From: Pectobacterium fontis
GTDB lineage: Bacteria; Pseudomonadota; Gammaproteobacteria; Enterobacterales; Enterobacteriaceae
Assembly (NCBI RefSeq): GCF_000803215.1
Contig: NZ_JSXC01000033.1
Span: 144,826-208,825, forward strand
Reading direction: 5' to 3'
Length of the DNA stretch: 64,000 nt
A program made the translations under genes and the position numbers. How positions within the stretch are numbered: position 1 is the first letter of the stretch; each line of letters begins with the position of its first letter. This document shows, piece by piece, positions 37,333 through 46,809 of this stretch. Under the pieces are notes generated by a model. It was not told the DNA's origin. It saw only the letters and a list, made by a program, of their open reading frames with translations, and searched no databases.

Positions 37333-37496
37333 AGCTGGCTTAGGATGAGCCGCAAGGATGCGGCGCAAGCGGTCCGTTAAGCCAGATACCGACGAAGGCA
37401 CCGCGTCAGCGGCATAATTTCCGCCGACAGCCTCGGGGTCACGGGGCGGGCGGCGTATGAGCCGCCCCGTGTCGGGCGCGTGCTACGTGGTAGCAT
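37333..37496. repeat. Structured non-coding element downstream of pfkA
   Basis: The 461-base gap 37243-37703 contains a run of stem-loops: an outer CTGGCTTA/TAAGCCAG stem near 37334-37383 enclosing GCCGCA-AGGA-TGCGGC; a perfect 10-bp stem CACGGGGCGG/CCGCCCCGTG (37440-37449 and 37462-37471); and TGCTAC-GTG-GTAGCA (37481-37495). It is GC-rich and probably a mosaic of dispersed intergenic repeats. One stem may end the pfkA message. Confidence 0.55.
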
Positions 37497-37703
37497 GAAA
37501 ATAATGTCATTATCGCGCACGAAACGGTCTCCTGGATTACATAAAAAGTATTAAGTGAAGTTGAGTTTATCCCTTCCTTGTCTCTACCTCAGCCATTCTG
37601 CATATATAACCGACGAGAATATAAAAAGCGGTTTTATTATTTTTTCTGCACGGCCAGACCTGTTAGCCTGAAAATTCCTTCCGTTCTGATGACACGCTGT
37701 GCC

Positions 37704-38633
37704 ATGAATATCGATCTTCGCCAACTGCGTCACTTTATTGCCCTGATTGAACATCGCAATTTTACGTCGGCGGCACAGGCGATGAAGCTGTCGCAATCCG
37801 CGTTCAGCCGTAGCATCCAGTCGCTGGAGCAGACCATTGGCACCCGCCTGATCGACCGCATGAACCAACTGGAGCCGACGCCGAAAGGGTTGGTGGTGCT
37901 GGAGCATGCGCGTCGTCTGATTAGTCAGACGCACGATCTGTTTAATGATATCCAGCAGTTCAATGAAAAAGAGGCGGGCGAAGTCAATTTTGGCTGCGGT
38001 CCGGCACCGGCTGCCTGGCTTATGCCGCAGGTGATCGGAACGTTCTCCCGACATTATCCCAAGGTGCGGATGGTTTTTCGTGTCGATAACTGGCAAGCGC
38101 TGGGTCATCGATTGATTGCCGAAGAACTGGATTTTATCGTGGCGGATATGCGCAACTTTGAATTCGATACCCGCTATCGGGTACAGCCGCTAAGCCAGCA
38201 TCGCTGGGGATTTTGCTGTCGTAGCGGGCACCCGTTGGCAAAGCAGAGCCAGATTACCGTCGAGCAATTTTTTTCTTATCCGCTGGCGGCTACGATCCGC
38301 CCGCCCAATCTGCATCGGGCGTTGGTGCAACTGAGCGGTAAGCTGGATATTCGCACCAATATTGAGTGTGAGAATGGTTATAGTCTGCTGGACGTGGTGC
38401 GCCACTCGGATGCTATCGGCACAACGAATCATTTCGACGAGCCGGAGCGGTACGGCCTGCATATGTTGAAGATTGCGGGGCTGGACGATAATACCGATGA
38501 GTTTTATACCCACTACGGCATTATTTATCTGGCGGATGCTCGTCTATCCCAGTTGGCGCGCAAGCTGATTGACACGTTTGTGCAGGTCGACGGTGACCTG
38601 CACGGTACATCGGTGGCGCTTACAGCGGAGTGA
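37704..38633 (+). CDS. LysR-family transcriptional regulator
   Basis: A 309-residue LysR regulator: HTH at residues 1-60 (LRQLRHFIALIEHRNFTSAA, then LSQSAFSRSIQSLEQ) and an effector domain. The start at 37704 (MNIDLRQL) fits the family; longer in-frame forms add no homologous residues. It converges on the DUF6250 gene with a 14-base overlap of 3' ends and may control the adjoining uptake locus, but LysR genes are more often divergent from their targets, so this is open. Confidence 0.84.
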   Translation: MNIDLRQLRHFIALIEHRNFTSAAQAMKLSQSAFSRSIQSLEQTIGTRLIDRMNQLEPTPKGLVVLEHARRLISQTHDLFNDIQQFNEKEAGEVNFGCGPAPAAWLMPQVIGTFSRHYPKVRMVFRVDNWQALGHRLIAEELDFIVADMRNFEFDTRYRVQPLSQHRWGFCCRSGHPLAKQSQITVEQFFSYPLAATIRPPNLHRALVQLSGKLDIRTNIECENGYSLLDVVRHSDAIGTTNHFDEPERYGLHMLKIAGLDDNTDEFYTHYGIIYLADARLSQLARKLIDTFVQVDGDLHGTSVALTAE

Positions 38634-39312
38634 TGCTGAACTCGCTGATTTCCTGACGTGAAAATACCGTTCGAAAACCGAAATAGCCTGGAGTCGGCGT
38701 ATTCGGATAACTGGCGTGGAAGTAGAGCACATCATCGACCCAAAAACGCGTTTCCCGCTTGTCCACCTCAATCACGATGCGATAGCGATGGTTCGGGCGC
38801 AGCAGATGCGCCGCATCGGTATATTCGCCAAGCAGCAGCCGCTCACCGTGACCGTCGTAATACCGAAAGCGCGTGGTGCTGTTCCAGTTACCGCCCATGC
38901 CGACATAGTACAGATTCAGGCTGTCATATTCGTTGAGCTTACCGTGTCGGGTAAAGAGGGTCGGCTGATGCAAATCACGCGCAGCCCAGAACTGGTTAAG
39001 GTCGGATAAACGGTCATACGGACGATCCGCAACGACAATCTCCCGTGTAAAGGCAATCCGATAGGTGCCGCAGAGCGGGGCATCCAGCCAGAGCGTCAGT
39101 CCGGCGGCGCTCTCCAGCGTCAGGCGCTCTGGCGTGGTCTGGATCGCCGTGCGCTCAGGATCTTCCTGTTCCACTTGCCAATGGAGTGGCTGTCCCATTG
39201 AATCCACCGACCAAATCAGCGCTGAACGGTGCGGGGAATCGATAATGTCACGCGTGTCGCTTACCTGTGGTGCAAGAAGGAGCGTGTTGTCAGTACAGCC
39301 TGAGTCAATCAT
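38620..39312 (-). CDS. DUF6250 protein, probable carbohydrate-active
   Basis: A 230-residue protein with a beta-sandwich pattern (FTREIVVADRPYDRLSDLNQ, YDSLNLYYVGMGGNWNSTTR, YFGFRTVFSRQEISEFSI) matching what I know as DUF6250, a LamG-like domain linked to polysaccharide enzymes. No signal peptide is evident, so it may act in the cytoplasm on imported saccharide, unless the true start is different. It follows the lyase-like gene by 33 bases in the same direction, so the two are probably in one operon. Reaction unknown. Confidence 0.68.
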   Translation of the reverse strand: MIDSGCTDNTLLLAPQVSDTRDIIDSPHRSALIWSVDSMGQPLHWQVEQEDPERTAIQTTPERLTLESAAGLTLWLDAPLCGTYRIAFTREIVVADRPYDRLSDLNQFWAARDLHQPTLFTRHGKLNEYDSLNLYYVGMGGNWNSTTRFRYYDGHGERLLLGEYTDAAHLLRPNHRYRIVIEVDKRETRFWVDDVLYFHASYPNTPTPGYFGFRTVFSRQEISEFSITPL

Positions 39313-39345
39313 GGTGATGTCCTGTAACGTGCCGCCGGAGCGGCA

Positions 39346-42117
39346 TTAAGAAGAAGGGGGAATGTCGTCCAGCAAGGCCAGCAGGGCGATGGCGGTTAAC
39401 CCCCACTGCGCGACGGCGTTGGTCGCCAGATTGGCGACGGTGGTACTGCCGGAGTGCTTATCGATGGTGGAATCAATCAGCGCCTCATTGATCGGCGAGA
39501 GCACGATGGGCGGTATCAGGCGTCGCTGTTCGAGCGTCGGATGGGCGATGCCGCCGCTGCCCGAGGTAAACTCTTCCCAGGCGCGCTGCGCCAGCGCACG
39601 ATCGTTCAACTGTCGTGCGGCAAAGGCCGTCAGCCGGGCATGACCCTGCGCCAGATTGAGCTTTTTCACCGTTTTTCCCACGGCAGCACTTAACGCGGCG
39701 GGGTCGTTATACAGCCGACAGTAGTCGAGCCATGCGCGGGTAAAGGCAGGGTCAGGCAGCGCTGTAATCAGTTCGCTACAGATTTCTGTCAGACCAAAAA
39801 CCGCGCTCAGATGGGAAATTTCCACCTGATCCGGCGGTGCCAGTACGATACGGCCAGTATCGGGGTCGATTGCCGATCCGCCGGTGAAAAAGCCGTGCGG
39901 CTGGGCGGCGATGCTCTGCATGCTGGTCAGCAGACGTTCACGTATTGCCAGATTGCCATGCCGCTCCCAGGCGGTGAGCCAGGCGGCAGCGACGGCTCCC
40001 CAGTCTGTGCCGAAACCCAGGCTGATATGATGTGGATCGGTGGGCGCTATCTGCCCAATTTTGCGGCCGGGCAGAACGGTGCCGAGCGTGCGTAGTGCCT
40101 CGACCTGTTCGTCCATCAGTTCACCGATGCGTTCATCAGCGGTGAGATAGTAGAGGAAGCGGCGATTGGCGACGGTAGAAATGCGCAGTTGTTTCGCGCT
40201 GTCGCCCCAGTGGCGCACGTTGTGCCGTGACCCTAATGGGCTGAATGGTCCCAGATGATGCACGTCAACTTCCCCCGTGTGGCGCGTCATGGCTTCCGCC
40301 ATGCGGAACACCTCGGCGCGCCCGCTGTGCAGGAAGTAATACCAGAGCCACAGATCGGTACTCAGCTCCGAGTTATCCCACGCGTAGCCGCCCACATCGT
40401 AGCGCCAGACGTGACGGTCGCTGTCATAGGTGTGCATGACGTCGCCGAAATCCCAGAAGCCGTACCATTTCCGCTGTTCAACCTCCTGCTGGTAGACGTT
40501 GAAATACGCATCCAACTGTTTTTCCAGCCGAACGCGGGCTGGTGTGGCGGCGGAGGCGGGCGCCCACATCGATCCAAATGCCTGTGCGCGGTACAAGTCC
40601 TGTGCGTCCACGACCAGCAACGGTGGCTGCTGCATACGCCGCGCCCGATTGACCAGATTTTCCGCATCGGGCGTGGCGGGCAGCACATCGATAAACAGCT
40701 CGCTGGTGCGTGCCACACCGACCGCCGAGCCAAAACCCGGTTCGTAATCTTCGTAGGTGATCGCCAGGCCTTCACGTTGCTTGGCATAGGTATCCTGACC
40801 TAAGCCGTCATGATAAAAGCGCATATCCATCGGTTCTGCCCACGGTGACCATAGCCAGAGCGTGACGGTTGCCACATCGGTATGCGCCTTGTCGATTTCC
40901 AGACTGGCGGGATAGCTCTGCCAGAAATGGCGTATTCCGAATGCCACGCCGCCGGTTGGCGTACCCAGATAGCCGACGCCTGCCGCCCGTTCGCCGGTAG
41001 CGGAAAGTAGCCAACCCTGTCCGGCAGCGGTGCGTTTGTGTATCTGGAAGCCATCGGGATGGTGCTGGTTCAGACGGTAGCTGCCAAACGCGGGAATATA
41101 ATCGAGCCGCTTACCGACCTCCGGTGAAAAATCCGCGATTGTCGGCGTGGCTTGTCCGGCCAGTTGTGCCGCGATAACGGCTGTGCCGGGGTCGCGACGT
41201 AGCCCGCTCAGGCCGCGTACCGCCTCACGAAACAGCCCGCCCTGATCCGAGACGAAACGTACGTGGCGATCGTGCAATTCCCCGTGGAGCGGGACATCAA
41301 ACGCCAGCCCCAGCCCTTTCAGGCTGAGCTGTTCGTCGTCGTTGTCATAGATAAGGGTATGTACCACGCGCAGCGAATCGGTGTTCGCATAGCTGTAGAG
41401 CCGGATGATGAAGGGGATGCGCGTCCCCTCCTGCTGCCGGGTGTGATGCGTGCCGCGTAGTGCGATCACCGTACGCTGCGGCCCGTTTTGCTCCACCGTG
41501 ACGGTATCGATTACGCCCTGATAGGTCTCCTGCGTCAGCGTATTATCCGTCTCCGCACCGCGCTGCATACGCAGCACCAGCCTGCCGTTGGTTAACGCCA
41601 GTCGGTTATCCCGCCAGACTTCCTCGATCAGGTGAGAACCCGCGCGTGGGATTACACAGCGAATCTGGCCGGTATCGACTGTCCAGCCATGCTGATGCTC
41701 GCTGACCATGCGGGTATGCGTGGGTACATCCGCCCCGGCTATCGGTCGCAGCGTCAGGCTGTCTTCGGGCGGCGTGGTGCCGCCCAGCGCATGGGCCGAC
41801 CATTTAAGCGAACCGTCCGGCCAGTGTGCCAACGGCCAGCTTTGCAGGTCATAATCTCGCGGCTGCGCACCGTGGAGCAGGAAACGACTGTCGGCGCGTA
41901 CCGCACCCTGAGGCCAGGGCACGCCCCAGGTTACGCCGCTGAAGCTATGAGGGGATTGCCCATCCAGCCAGCGCAGACTGACCTGCGGCGCGGCCTCGCC
42001 CGTGCGGGAAGCGGTTGCTGCGCGCGAGGCAGAGACAGGCTGCCAGAACGGCGCCGACAGCGCCAGCAGCGTGCTGTCGCGCAGGAAGCGTCGGCGTGAG
42101 TAGGTCATCTTTGCCAT
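39346..42117 (-). CDS. Exo-rhamnogalacturonan-lyase-family protein, Tat-exported
   Basis: A 923-residue protein resembling the PcRGLX/YetA-like family (exo-rhamnogalacturonan lyase, PL26-type). A twin-arginine signal is clear (SRRRFLRD at residues 7-13, then STLLALSAPFWQPVSASRA), so the folded enzyme is exported to the periplasm. Order: N-terminal beta-sandwich, then a large (alpha/alpha)-type domain with KWYGFWDFGDVMHTYD and YAWDNSELSTDLWLWYY, then C-terminal sandwich. The ATG at 42117 lies 4 bases after the receptor stop. Pectobacterium is a pectin degrader, so rhamnogalacturonan fragments are a reasonable but unproved substrate. Confidence 0.75.
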   Translation of the reverse strand: MAKMTYSRRRFLRDSTLLALSAPFWQPVSASRAATASRTGEAAPQVSLRWLDGQSPHSFSGVTWGVPWPQGAVRADSRFLLHGAQPRDYDLQSWPLAHWPDGSLKWSAHALGGTTPPEDSLTLRPIAGADVPTHTRMVSEHQHGWTVDTGQIRCVIPRAGSHLIEEVWRDNRLALTNGRLVLRMQRGAETDNTLTQETYQGVIDTVTVEQNGPQRTVIALRGTHHTRQQEGTRIPFIIRLYSYANTDSLRVVHTLIYDNDDEQLSLKGLGLAFDVPLHGELHDRHVRFVSDQGGLFREAVRGLSGLRRDPGTAVIAAQLAGQATPTIADFSPEVGKRLDYIPAFGSYRLNQHHPDGFQIHKRTAAGQGWLLSATGERAAGVGYLGTPTGGVAFGIRHFWQSYPASLEIDKAHTDVATVTLWLWSPWAEPMDMRFYHDGLGQDTYAKQREGLAITYEDYEPGFGSAVGVARTSELFIDVLPATPDAENLVNRARRMQQPPLLVVDAQDLYRAQAFGSMWAPASAATPARVRLEKQLDAYFNVYQQEVEQRKWYGFWDFGDVMHTYDSDRHVWRYDVGGYAWDNSELSTDLWLWYYFLHSGRAEVFRMAEAMTRHTGEVDVHHLGPFSPLGSRHNVRHWGDSAKQLRISTVANRRFLYYLTADERIGELMDEQVEALRTLGTVLPGRKIGQIAPTDPHHISLGFGTDWGAVAAAWLTAWERHGNLAIRERLLTSMQSIAAQPHGFFTGGSAIDPDTGRIVLAPPDQVEISHLSAVFGLTEICSELITALPDPAFTRAWLDYCRLYNDPAALSAAVGKTVKKLNLAQGHARLTAFAARQLNDRALAQRAWEEFTSGSGGIAHPTLEQRRLIPPIVLSPINEALIDSTIDKHSGSTTVANLATNAVAQWGLTAIALLALLDDIPPSS

Positions 42118-42121
42118 GACG

Positions 42122-44392
42122 TTAGCCCTTGAAATCGTAGCCGACGGAGATCCCGACCATGCGCGGTTCGCCAATCACGCCCGTTGTGGCGCTGGAGCCT
42201 CTGACGGAGCGATAATAGTCTTTGTCCAGCGCGTTTTTCACCCACAGCGACACGTTCCAGCGGTTATCGCCCTGCTTGCCGCTCAGTCCACTAGACAAGT
42301 TGAGAACGCCGTACGCCGGAATGCGGTTGTATTCGGAATCGTCCAGCGTGCCGTAGGCCCAACTGCGCCATGACCATTGACCAGAAACCGAGGCTTGCAG
42401 GTTATTGGGTGTATCCCATTCATAACGCACGCGTGTGTTGTAGCTCAGCGTCGGGGACTTAAATACGCGTTTTCCTGACATATCGCACGAAACGGCAGAG
42501 ATTTCCGCCGGGCAGCGGGCGTTCGGGAAATTCAGGTAGCGGGCATCCAGAACCGTACCGGCCAGGCTGATGCTCAGACCGTCCAGGGGACGCACCGTCA
42601 ACTGCGTTTCCCCGCCGCGTGAACGGAATTTCCCGGCGTTAATCAGGTAGCTGGTATCCGTCTCCTCGTCATAGGCATTGTTCTGGAAATCCTCGACGAC
42701 ACTCCAGAACAGCGCGGTATTCCATTCCACTTTGCGCTGTAGCCAGTGGGTTTTAACTCCCAGCTCCGCCGAACGGGTTTTCTCTGGATCGACGTACAGC
42801 GTATCAATCCCCAACTGTCTTGCTGCACCCGCAGAGACGTTCAGGCCGCCGGATTTCTCCCCGTAGCCCAGCGTGACGTAAGGGGTGACGTTCGGTGTCG
42901 CGAACCAGTTCAGGCTGATGGAACCGGAAGGCAGGTGATTGGTTTGCGACAGCGGGCCAGAGTCAAAGGTCGCGCGGTTCCTGCGCACAAACGTTCCCTC
43001 TTTTTTCTCATAGGTCTGGCGCAGGCCGACAATCACATCCAGTTTATCCGCAGCATGCCAGGTGCCACGGCCATAGACGGAATAGACGGTGTCATCCAGC
43101 GTACCAAAGCGCTGAACGTTAATGCCCTGATAGCCGTTTCCTACCCAGGTTCGCACGCGGTTATCGTTGTAGTAGCGGCTGTTTGCCTCGGTATCGAGGT
43201 TCTCCCCCCAGTAATCGACGCCCAGTGAATAATCGAAGGTATTGCCTTTGGGGGAATCCAGCCAAAAACGTTGCGACCAGACGCGATCGCGCACATCGGC
43301 ACCGCTGTCGTGATAGAGCGGAATGTTCCAGTTATCCGCCGTGCTGGGCAGCACGCGGAAATAGCGCAGCGATGACAGGGAATTAACGCTATAACCGTTT
43401 TTCAACTTCCAGTTGGCTTCTACCGAGCCACCGCCTTGCGCAACACGAATCACATTTTCATCATCCATCGCGACCTGACGACCGTCGACGACCTTGAGGC
43501 CGGTTTGTGCCGCTCGGGTACGGAAATCGTCGGTGGCGCTTACCAGTACGGCAACCGGACGCTGGGTGGCGTCGCTGTAGTCGCCAGTGATTCTGAGGCT
43601 AAAACTGTCATTAGGTTGATAAAGCAACTGCCCGCGCACACCGTTATTGGTGCTACCGCCGAGCTTATGGCCGTTTTCGATATTGGTGACGTTTCCGCCA
43701 CGTTCGGTGCGCGACAGGTTGATACGTCCCGCCCAGCGATCGCTGAGTGGCCCCGATGCCATCAGTTTGGATTGCAGATAGCCGCGCTGCCCGACGGATT
43801 GTTCCAGTGAATATTCAGGCGTGAAGGTCGGCTTACGAGTGCGAATATCAATCGCGCCGCCAGTGGTATTAAAGCCATAGGCGGCACCTTGTGCCCCTTT
43901 CAGCACGCGGGTACTGTCGATATCCAGCAAATCGTTAGAGATGACGCCGGGGCGGGACAAGTAGACGCCATCGACAAATAGCCCGACGCTGCCGGGCATA
44001 CCGATGTTGGTGCCGCTCTCGCCGCCGTCGCCAATCCCACGAAGGGTCACGGTGGTGTCCATGACATCCACGGTATCGACATCCAGCCCTGTCACTAGCT
44101 GTGATAAGTCTTCAAAGCGATACACCCGCTCTTCTTCGAGCGTTTTACCGTCGATCACGGATGCCAGCGTGGTCGGCGGCTGAACGGGCGCACGCTGGGC
44201 GTTAACCTTCACGCGTTTGAGTTGGACGGGCGCGGCGGTTGTGGCTTCCGTGCTGGCAGCACTGTCCGTGGCGATCGGCGTGTCGGCGGCTCGTGCCATC
44301 GCCGGGAGCGTTAAGACGCAGCTTATTAAAATACCCGAGGTTATTTTGTGCTGATATTTTTTTACGTCGTGTTGATGTCTTTTAAAATACAT
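42122..44392 (-). CDS. TonB-dependent outer-membrane receptor
   Basis: A 756-residue receptor: signal peptide (ending about ARAADTP), a possible TonB box around VQLKRVKVNA, a plug domain with VTLRGIGDGGES and VDGVYLSRPGV, and a 22-strand barrel ending in the usual aromatic motif (VGYDFKG). It should take up a large or scarce ligand using the TonB-ExbB-ExbD set encoded divergently. The context is a lyase and an ABC importer, not siderophore genes, so a saccharide or sulfur compound is more likely than iron. It follows the binding-protein gene by 86 bases. Confidence 0.88.
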   Translation of the reverse strand: MYFKRHQHDVKKYQHKITSGILISCVLTLPAMARAADTPIATDSAASTEATTAAPVQLKRVKVNAQRAPVQPPTTLASVIDGKTLEEERVYRFEDLSQLVTGLDVDTVDVMDTTVTLRGIGDGGESGTNIGMPGSVGLFVDGVYLSRPGVISNDLLDIDSTRVLKGAQGAAYGFNTTGGAIDIRTRKPTFTPEYSLEQSVGQRGYLQSKLMASGPLSDRWAGRINLSRTERGGNVTNIENGHKLGGSTNNGVRGQLLYQPNDSFSLRITGDYSDATQRPVAVLVSATDDFRTRAAQTGLKVVDGRQVAMDDENVIRVAQGGGSVEANWKLKNGYSVNSLSSLRYFRVLPSTADNWNIPLYHDSGADVRDRVWSQRFWLDSPKGNTFDYSLGVDYWGENLDTEANSRYYNDNRVRTWVGNGYQGINVQRFGTLDDTVYSVYGRGTWHAADKLDVIVGLRQTYEKKEGTFVRRNRATFDSGPLSQTNHLPSGSISLNWFATPNVTPYVTLGYGEKSGGLNVSAGAARQLGIDTLYVDPEKTRSAELGVKTHWLQRKVEWNTALFWSVVEDFQNNAYDEETDTSYLINAGKFRSRGGETQLTVRPLDGLSISLAGTVLDARYLNFPNARCPAEISAVSCDMSGKRVFKSPTLSYNTRVRYEWDTPNNLQASVSGQWSWRSWAYGTLDDSEYNRIPAYGVLNLSSGLSGKQGDNRWNVSLWVKNALDKDYYRSVRGSSATTGVIGEPRMVGISVGYDFKG

Positions 44393-44424
44393 AGCGCTTT
44401 CCAGATTCAGTCAATAGGCTGCCG

Positions 44425-44447
44425 ATTGCCGTGAAATTCACGGCAAT
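44425..44447. promoter_or_regulatory. 23-bp near-perfect palindrome before the receptor gene
   Basis: ATTGCCGTGAA-A-TTCACGGCAAT, an 11-bp inverted repeat about 32 bases upstream of the receptor start in the 86-base gap after the binding-protein gene. No U run follows on either strand. It may be an operator, or an RNA hairpin stabilising the upstream message. Confidence 0.55.
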
Positions 44448-44478
44448 ACGTGGGCGATAATCTTTGGGGGAAAATAAA

Positions 44479-45486
44479 TTACTGGGTGGCTTTTAGATAA
44501 GAATCATCCAGCCATTTATCGACATCGAAAGGCTGCCGAATCAGACGTGATTCATAGGCCAGTTTTACCGCACGTTTTAATTTATCCACATAGGCGGTAT
44601 CCAATTCGGGTGAAAGACGCTCAGATAATGGCGGTAAGGTATCCCATTCGACGCGTAATATATTTTCCGGATAACCTGACTGGGTGGCTAAGAGGCGAAT
44701 AAATTCATCTTTATTTTTAGCATCGCTGGCCCAGTTTGCCGCCTCACGTTGCACTTTAACTAAGCGCCGCAGAATATCCTCGTTGCCGTTGGCAAATTTC
44801 TCATCCACCAGCAGGAAGCCGCTAAGCTGTCCGGCCCCGTCCAGGTCACGGCTCGACAGCGGAATATCCGCCAGCCCTTTATCCCGCAGCGAAAGCGTAT
44901 TACTGCCGCCCCAGGTGGCGTCGATTTGTCCGGCGGCTAACGCGGCGCTGGCCGCGGCAAAATCAAGGTTGATCAGCTTCACGTCAGACGGTTTCAGGCC
45001 TTGCGAATCGAGGGCGCTGACAAAAGACAGTTCGGCTGCCGTTCCGCGAAACAGCCCGATGCGTTTGCCTTTCAGGTCGGGAATTTTCTCAATACCGGAG
45101 CCTTTTGCTACCGCGAGATAGTGATTAATACCGCGCGATGCCACTGCAATCACCCGCGTATCCAGACCGCGCGCGCGGCCGATAATGCTGGCTAAATCAC
45201 CCAGATAGGCTACGTCAACCTGATGGTTGCCAAATGCTTCGTTGATCACGGGTCCCGCGCCTTTAATAAACGTCCAACGGACGCTGATCCCGTCTTTGCC
45301 AAATTCGCGCTCCAACAGCTTCTGGCTGTGGATGACGTCGAGCAGGCCGCCGCCGCTGGGTTTGGTGCCTGCGCCTATGTCTGGTGCGGCAATCCGAATT
45401 TCAGTGATAGCCGATGCAATACCTGACCAGGCCATCCCCATTGCCAATAAGCCGGTCACTAACCATTTTCGTCCTGATGTCGTCAT
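44479..45486 (-). CDS. Sulfonate/nitrate/taurine-type ABC substrate-binding protein
   Basis: A 335-residue periplasmic binding protein of the SsuA/TauA type: Sec signal (GLLAMGMAWSGIASA), N-lobe IRIAAPDIGAGTKPSGGG, HQVDVAYLGDLASIIGRARG, and C-lobe LDFAAASAALAAGQIDATWGG. Start at 45486 (MTTSGRKW). It should serve the permease and ATPase encoded on the other strand at 47950-50324, since no other importer lies nearby. The family binds small anions such as alkyl sulfonates, so the linked lyase makes the true ligand uncertain. Confidence 0.84.
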   Translation of the reverse strand: MTTSGRKWLVTGLLAMGMAWSGIASAITEIRIAAPDIGAGTKPSGGGLLDVIHSQKLLEREFGKDGISVRWTFIKGAGPVINEAFGNHQVDVAYLGDLASIIGRARGLDTRVIAVASRGINHYLAVAKGSGIEKIPDLKGKRIGLFRGTAAELSFVSALDSQGLKPSDVKLINLDFAAASAALAAGQIDATWGGSNTLSLRDKGLADIPLSSRDLDGAGQLSGFLLVDEKFANGNEDILRRLVKVQREAANWASDAKNKDEFIRLLATQSGYPENILRVEWDTLPPLSERLSPELDTAYVDKLKRAVKLAYESRLIRQPFDVDKWLDDSYLKATQ

Positions 45487-45938
45487 TATGTCGTCCGCCC
45501 GTGATGAGGTGTTTAAGTGTGAATGTGAAAATATAAGTGTTGTTATTGCGCCGATGCAGAACGGCGTTATGTCGTTGCAGAACCACATTTAAAGGCTTGC
45601 CAATAAACTGGCTAATACAAAAAAAGCATTATCATTTTTAATAAATCGCTAAATCAGCATTCATCGCTTATTTCATCGCTATGCAATGAACGAAAAAAAA
45701 CTATTCCAACTATGCATTAGCCTATCGAGGTTTATTGCCTTTAGTTTGTCGATAGACAATCAGTTCATTACCTTTCTGATTAAGTAATTAAATGCATATC
45801 GATATACAGAACCATACATTGACTTTATTTCGCATGCAGAAAGAATCGATTATTCCCACGTTATTTAGGTCGCCTATTTATGACGCTGGTAAGTTGAAGT
45901 ATGACGGGTATCAATAAACACGGTCAGGAGTACCTACC
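45487..45938. promoter_or_regulatory. Divergent control region with TATCGA motifs
   Basis: About 450 AT-rich bases between the leftward binding-protein unit and rightward tonB unit. It holds CTATCGA (45722-45728) and its inverted copy TCGATAG (45749-45755), and a palindrome ATATCGATAT (45796-45805). These may be operator half-sites for a regulator of both units. No gene is seen here. Confidence 0.45.
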
Positions 45939-46799
45939 ATGACGGAATTACTCTATGCGGGAGCGGCTTCAGGATCCCGGTCTTATTTACCGGCTCCGAC
46001 GCCACACGCCAGCCGGGTGAGTGGCGTCGTACCGCCGCGCTTAGCGCCGTTGAATACGCCGGTTGCGTCCCGACCGGAGCGCTGGCTGGCGGCGATCGCG
46101 ACGCTGCTATTGCACGCGGCAGTGCTGGCGCTGTTCAACGGTGCATCAACGCCGCCGCTTACGGTGCCCGCCCGCCCACAGCCCGTCAGCATCGAGCTGG
46201 TTGCGGCGGCGGCAGAGCCGGAATTGCCCGTCGAGCCTGCGGAACCGTTTGAGCCAGAAGCGGTGACGCCGCCGGAAGAAATCGTACCGCCCACCGTGGA
46301 CAAGCCGGTGGATGACAACGCGCTGTTGCCGCCAGTGCCTGAGAAAAAAGTGCCTGAGAAAAAGATCGTGGAGAAAAAACCAGCGCCGAAAAAGGTCGCG
46401 GTGAAAAAGAGCCAGCCGACACCAAAACCTCAGGCGGAAGCCAAATCAGTCGCTGCCCCGACCACGCCCGCGCCGGTGGCACCACAGGCCGCCGCGCAGC
46501 CAGTGGACGCGCCGTTAACACCGCCGCTGGCGAATGCGGATTACCTGCATAACCCCGCGCCGTCGTATCCCGATGTGGCGATCAGCCGCGGTTATGAGGG
46601 CACCGTGCTCCTCAATGTACAGGTACGGGCTGACGGCAAGGTGCAAACCATTCGGATCCATCAATCAAGCGGCTATCCCTCGCTCGACGAGGCGGCCAGA
46701 GAGACGGTACAGCGCTGGTCTTTTGTTCCGGCGCGCCGCGGCAACCAACCGGTTAGCGGCTGGGTGGTGGTGCCGGTCGATTTTTCACTAAATTCATGA
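45939..46799 (+). CDS. TonB-family energy transducer
   Basis: A 286-residue TonB: cytoplasmic N-terminus, one TM near 49-67 (LAAIATLLLHAAVLALF), a proline-rich and Lys-Pro-rich periplasmic linker (KKVPEKKIVEKKPAPKK), and a C-terminal TonB domain (YEGTVLLNVQVRADGKVQ, WSFVPARRG). It is longer than needed for a general TonB and lies beside its own ExbB-ExbD and a TonB-dependent receptor, so it probably is a dedicated copy (TonB2 type) and not the housekeeping TonB. Confidence 0.9.
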   Translation: MTELLYAGAASGSRSYLPAPTPHASRVSGVVPPRLAPLNTPVASRPERWLAAIATLLLHAAVLALFNGASTPPLTVPARPQPVSIELVAAAAEPELPVEPAEPFEPEAVTPPEEIVPPTVDKPVDDNALLPPVPEKKVPEKKIVEKKPAPKKVAVKKSQPTPKPQAEAKSVAAPTTPAPVAPQAAAQPVDAPLTPPLANADYLHNPAPSYPDVAISRGYEGTVLLNVQVRADGKVQTIRIHQSSGYPSLDEAARETVQRWSFVPARRGNQPVSGWVVVPVDFSLNS

Positions 46800-46809
46800 G
46801 GTAGTGGTT

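Noticed and set aside
42122..44392. TonB-dependent receptor as a siderophore receptor
   Set aside because: No siderophore synthesis, ferric-reductase or Fur-box context was seen nearby; the neighbours are a lyase-like enzyme and a sulfonate-type ABC importer.
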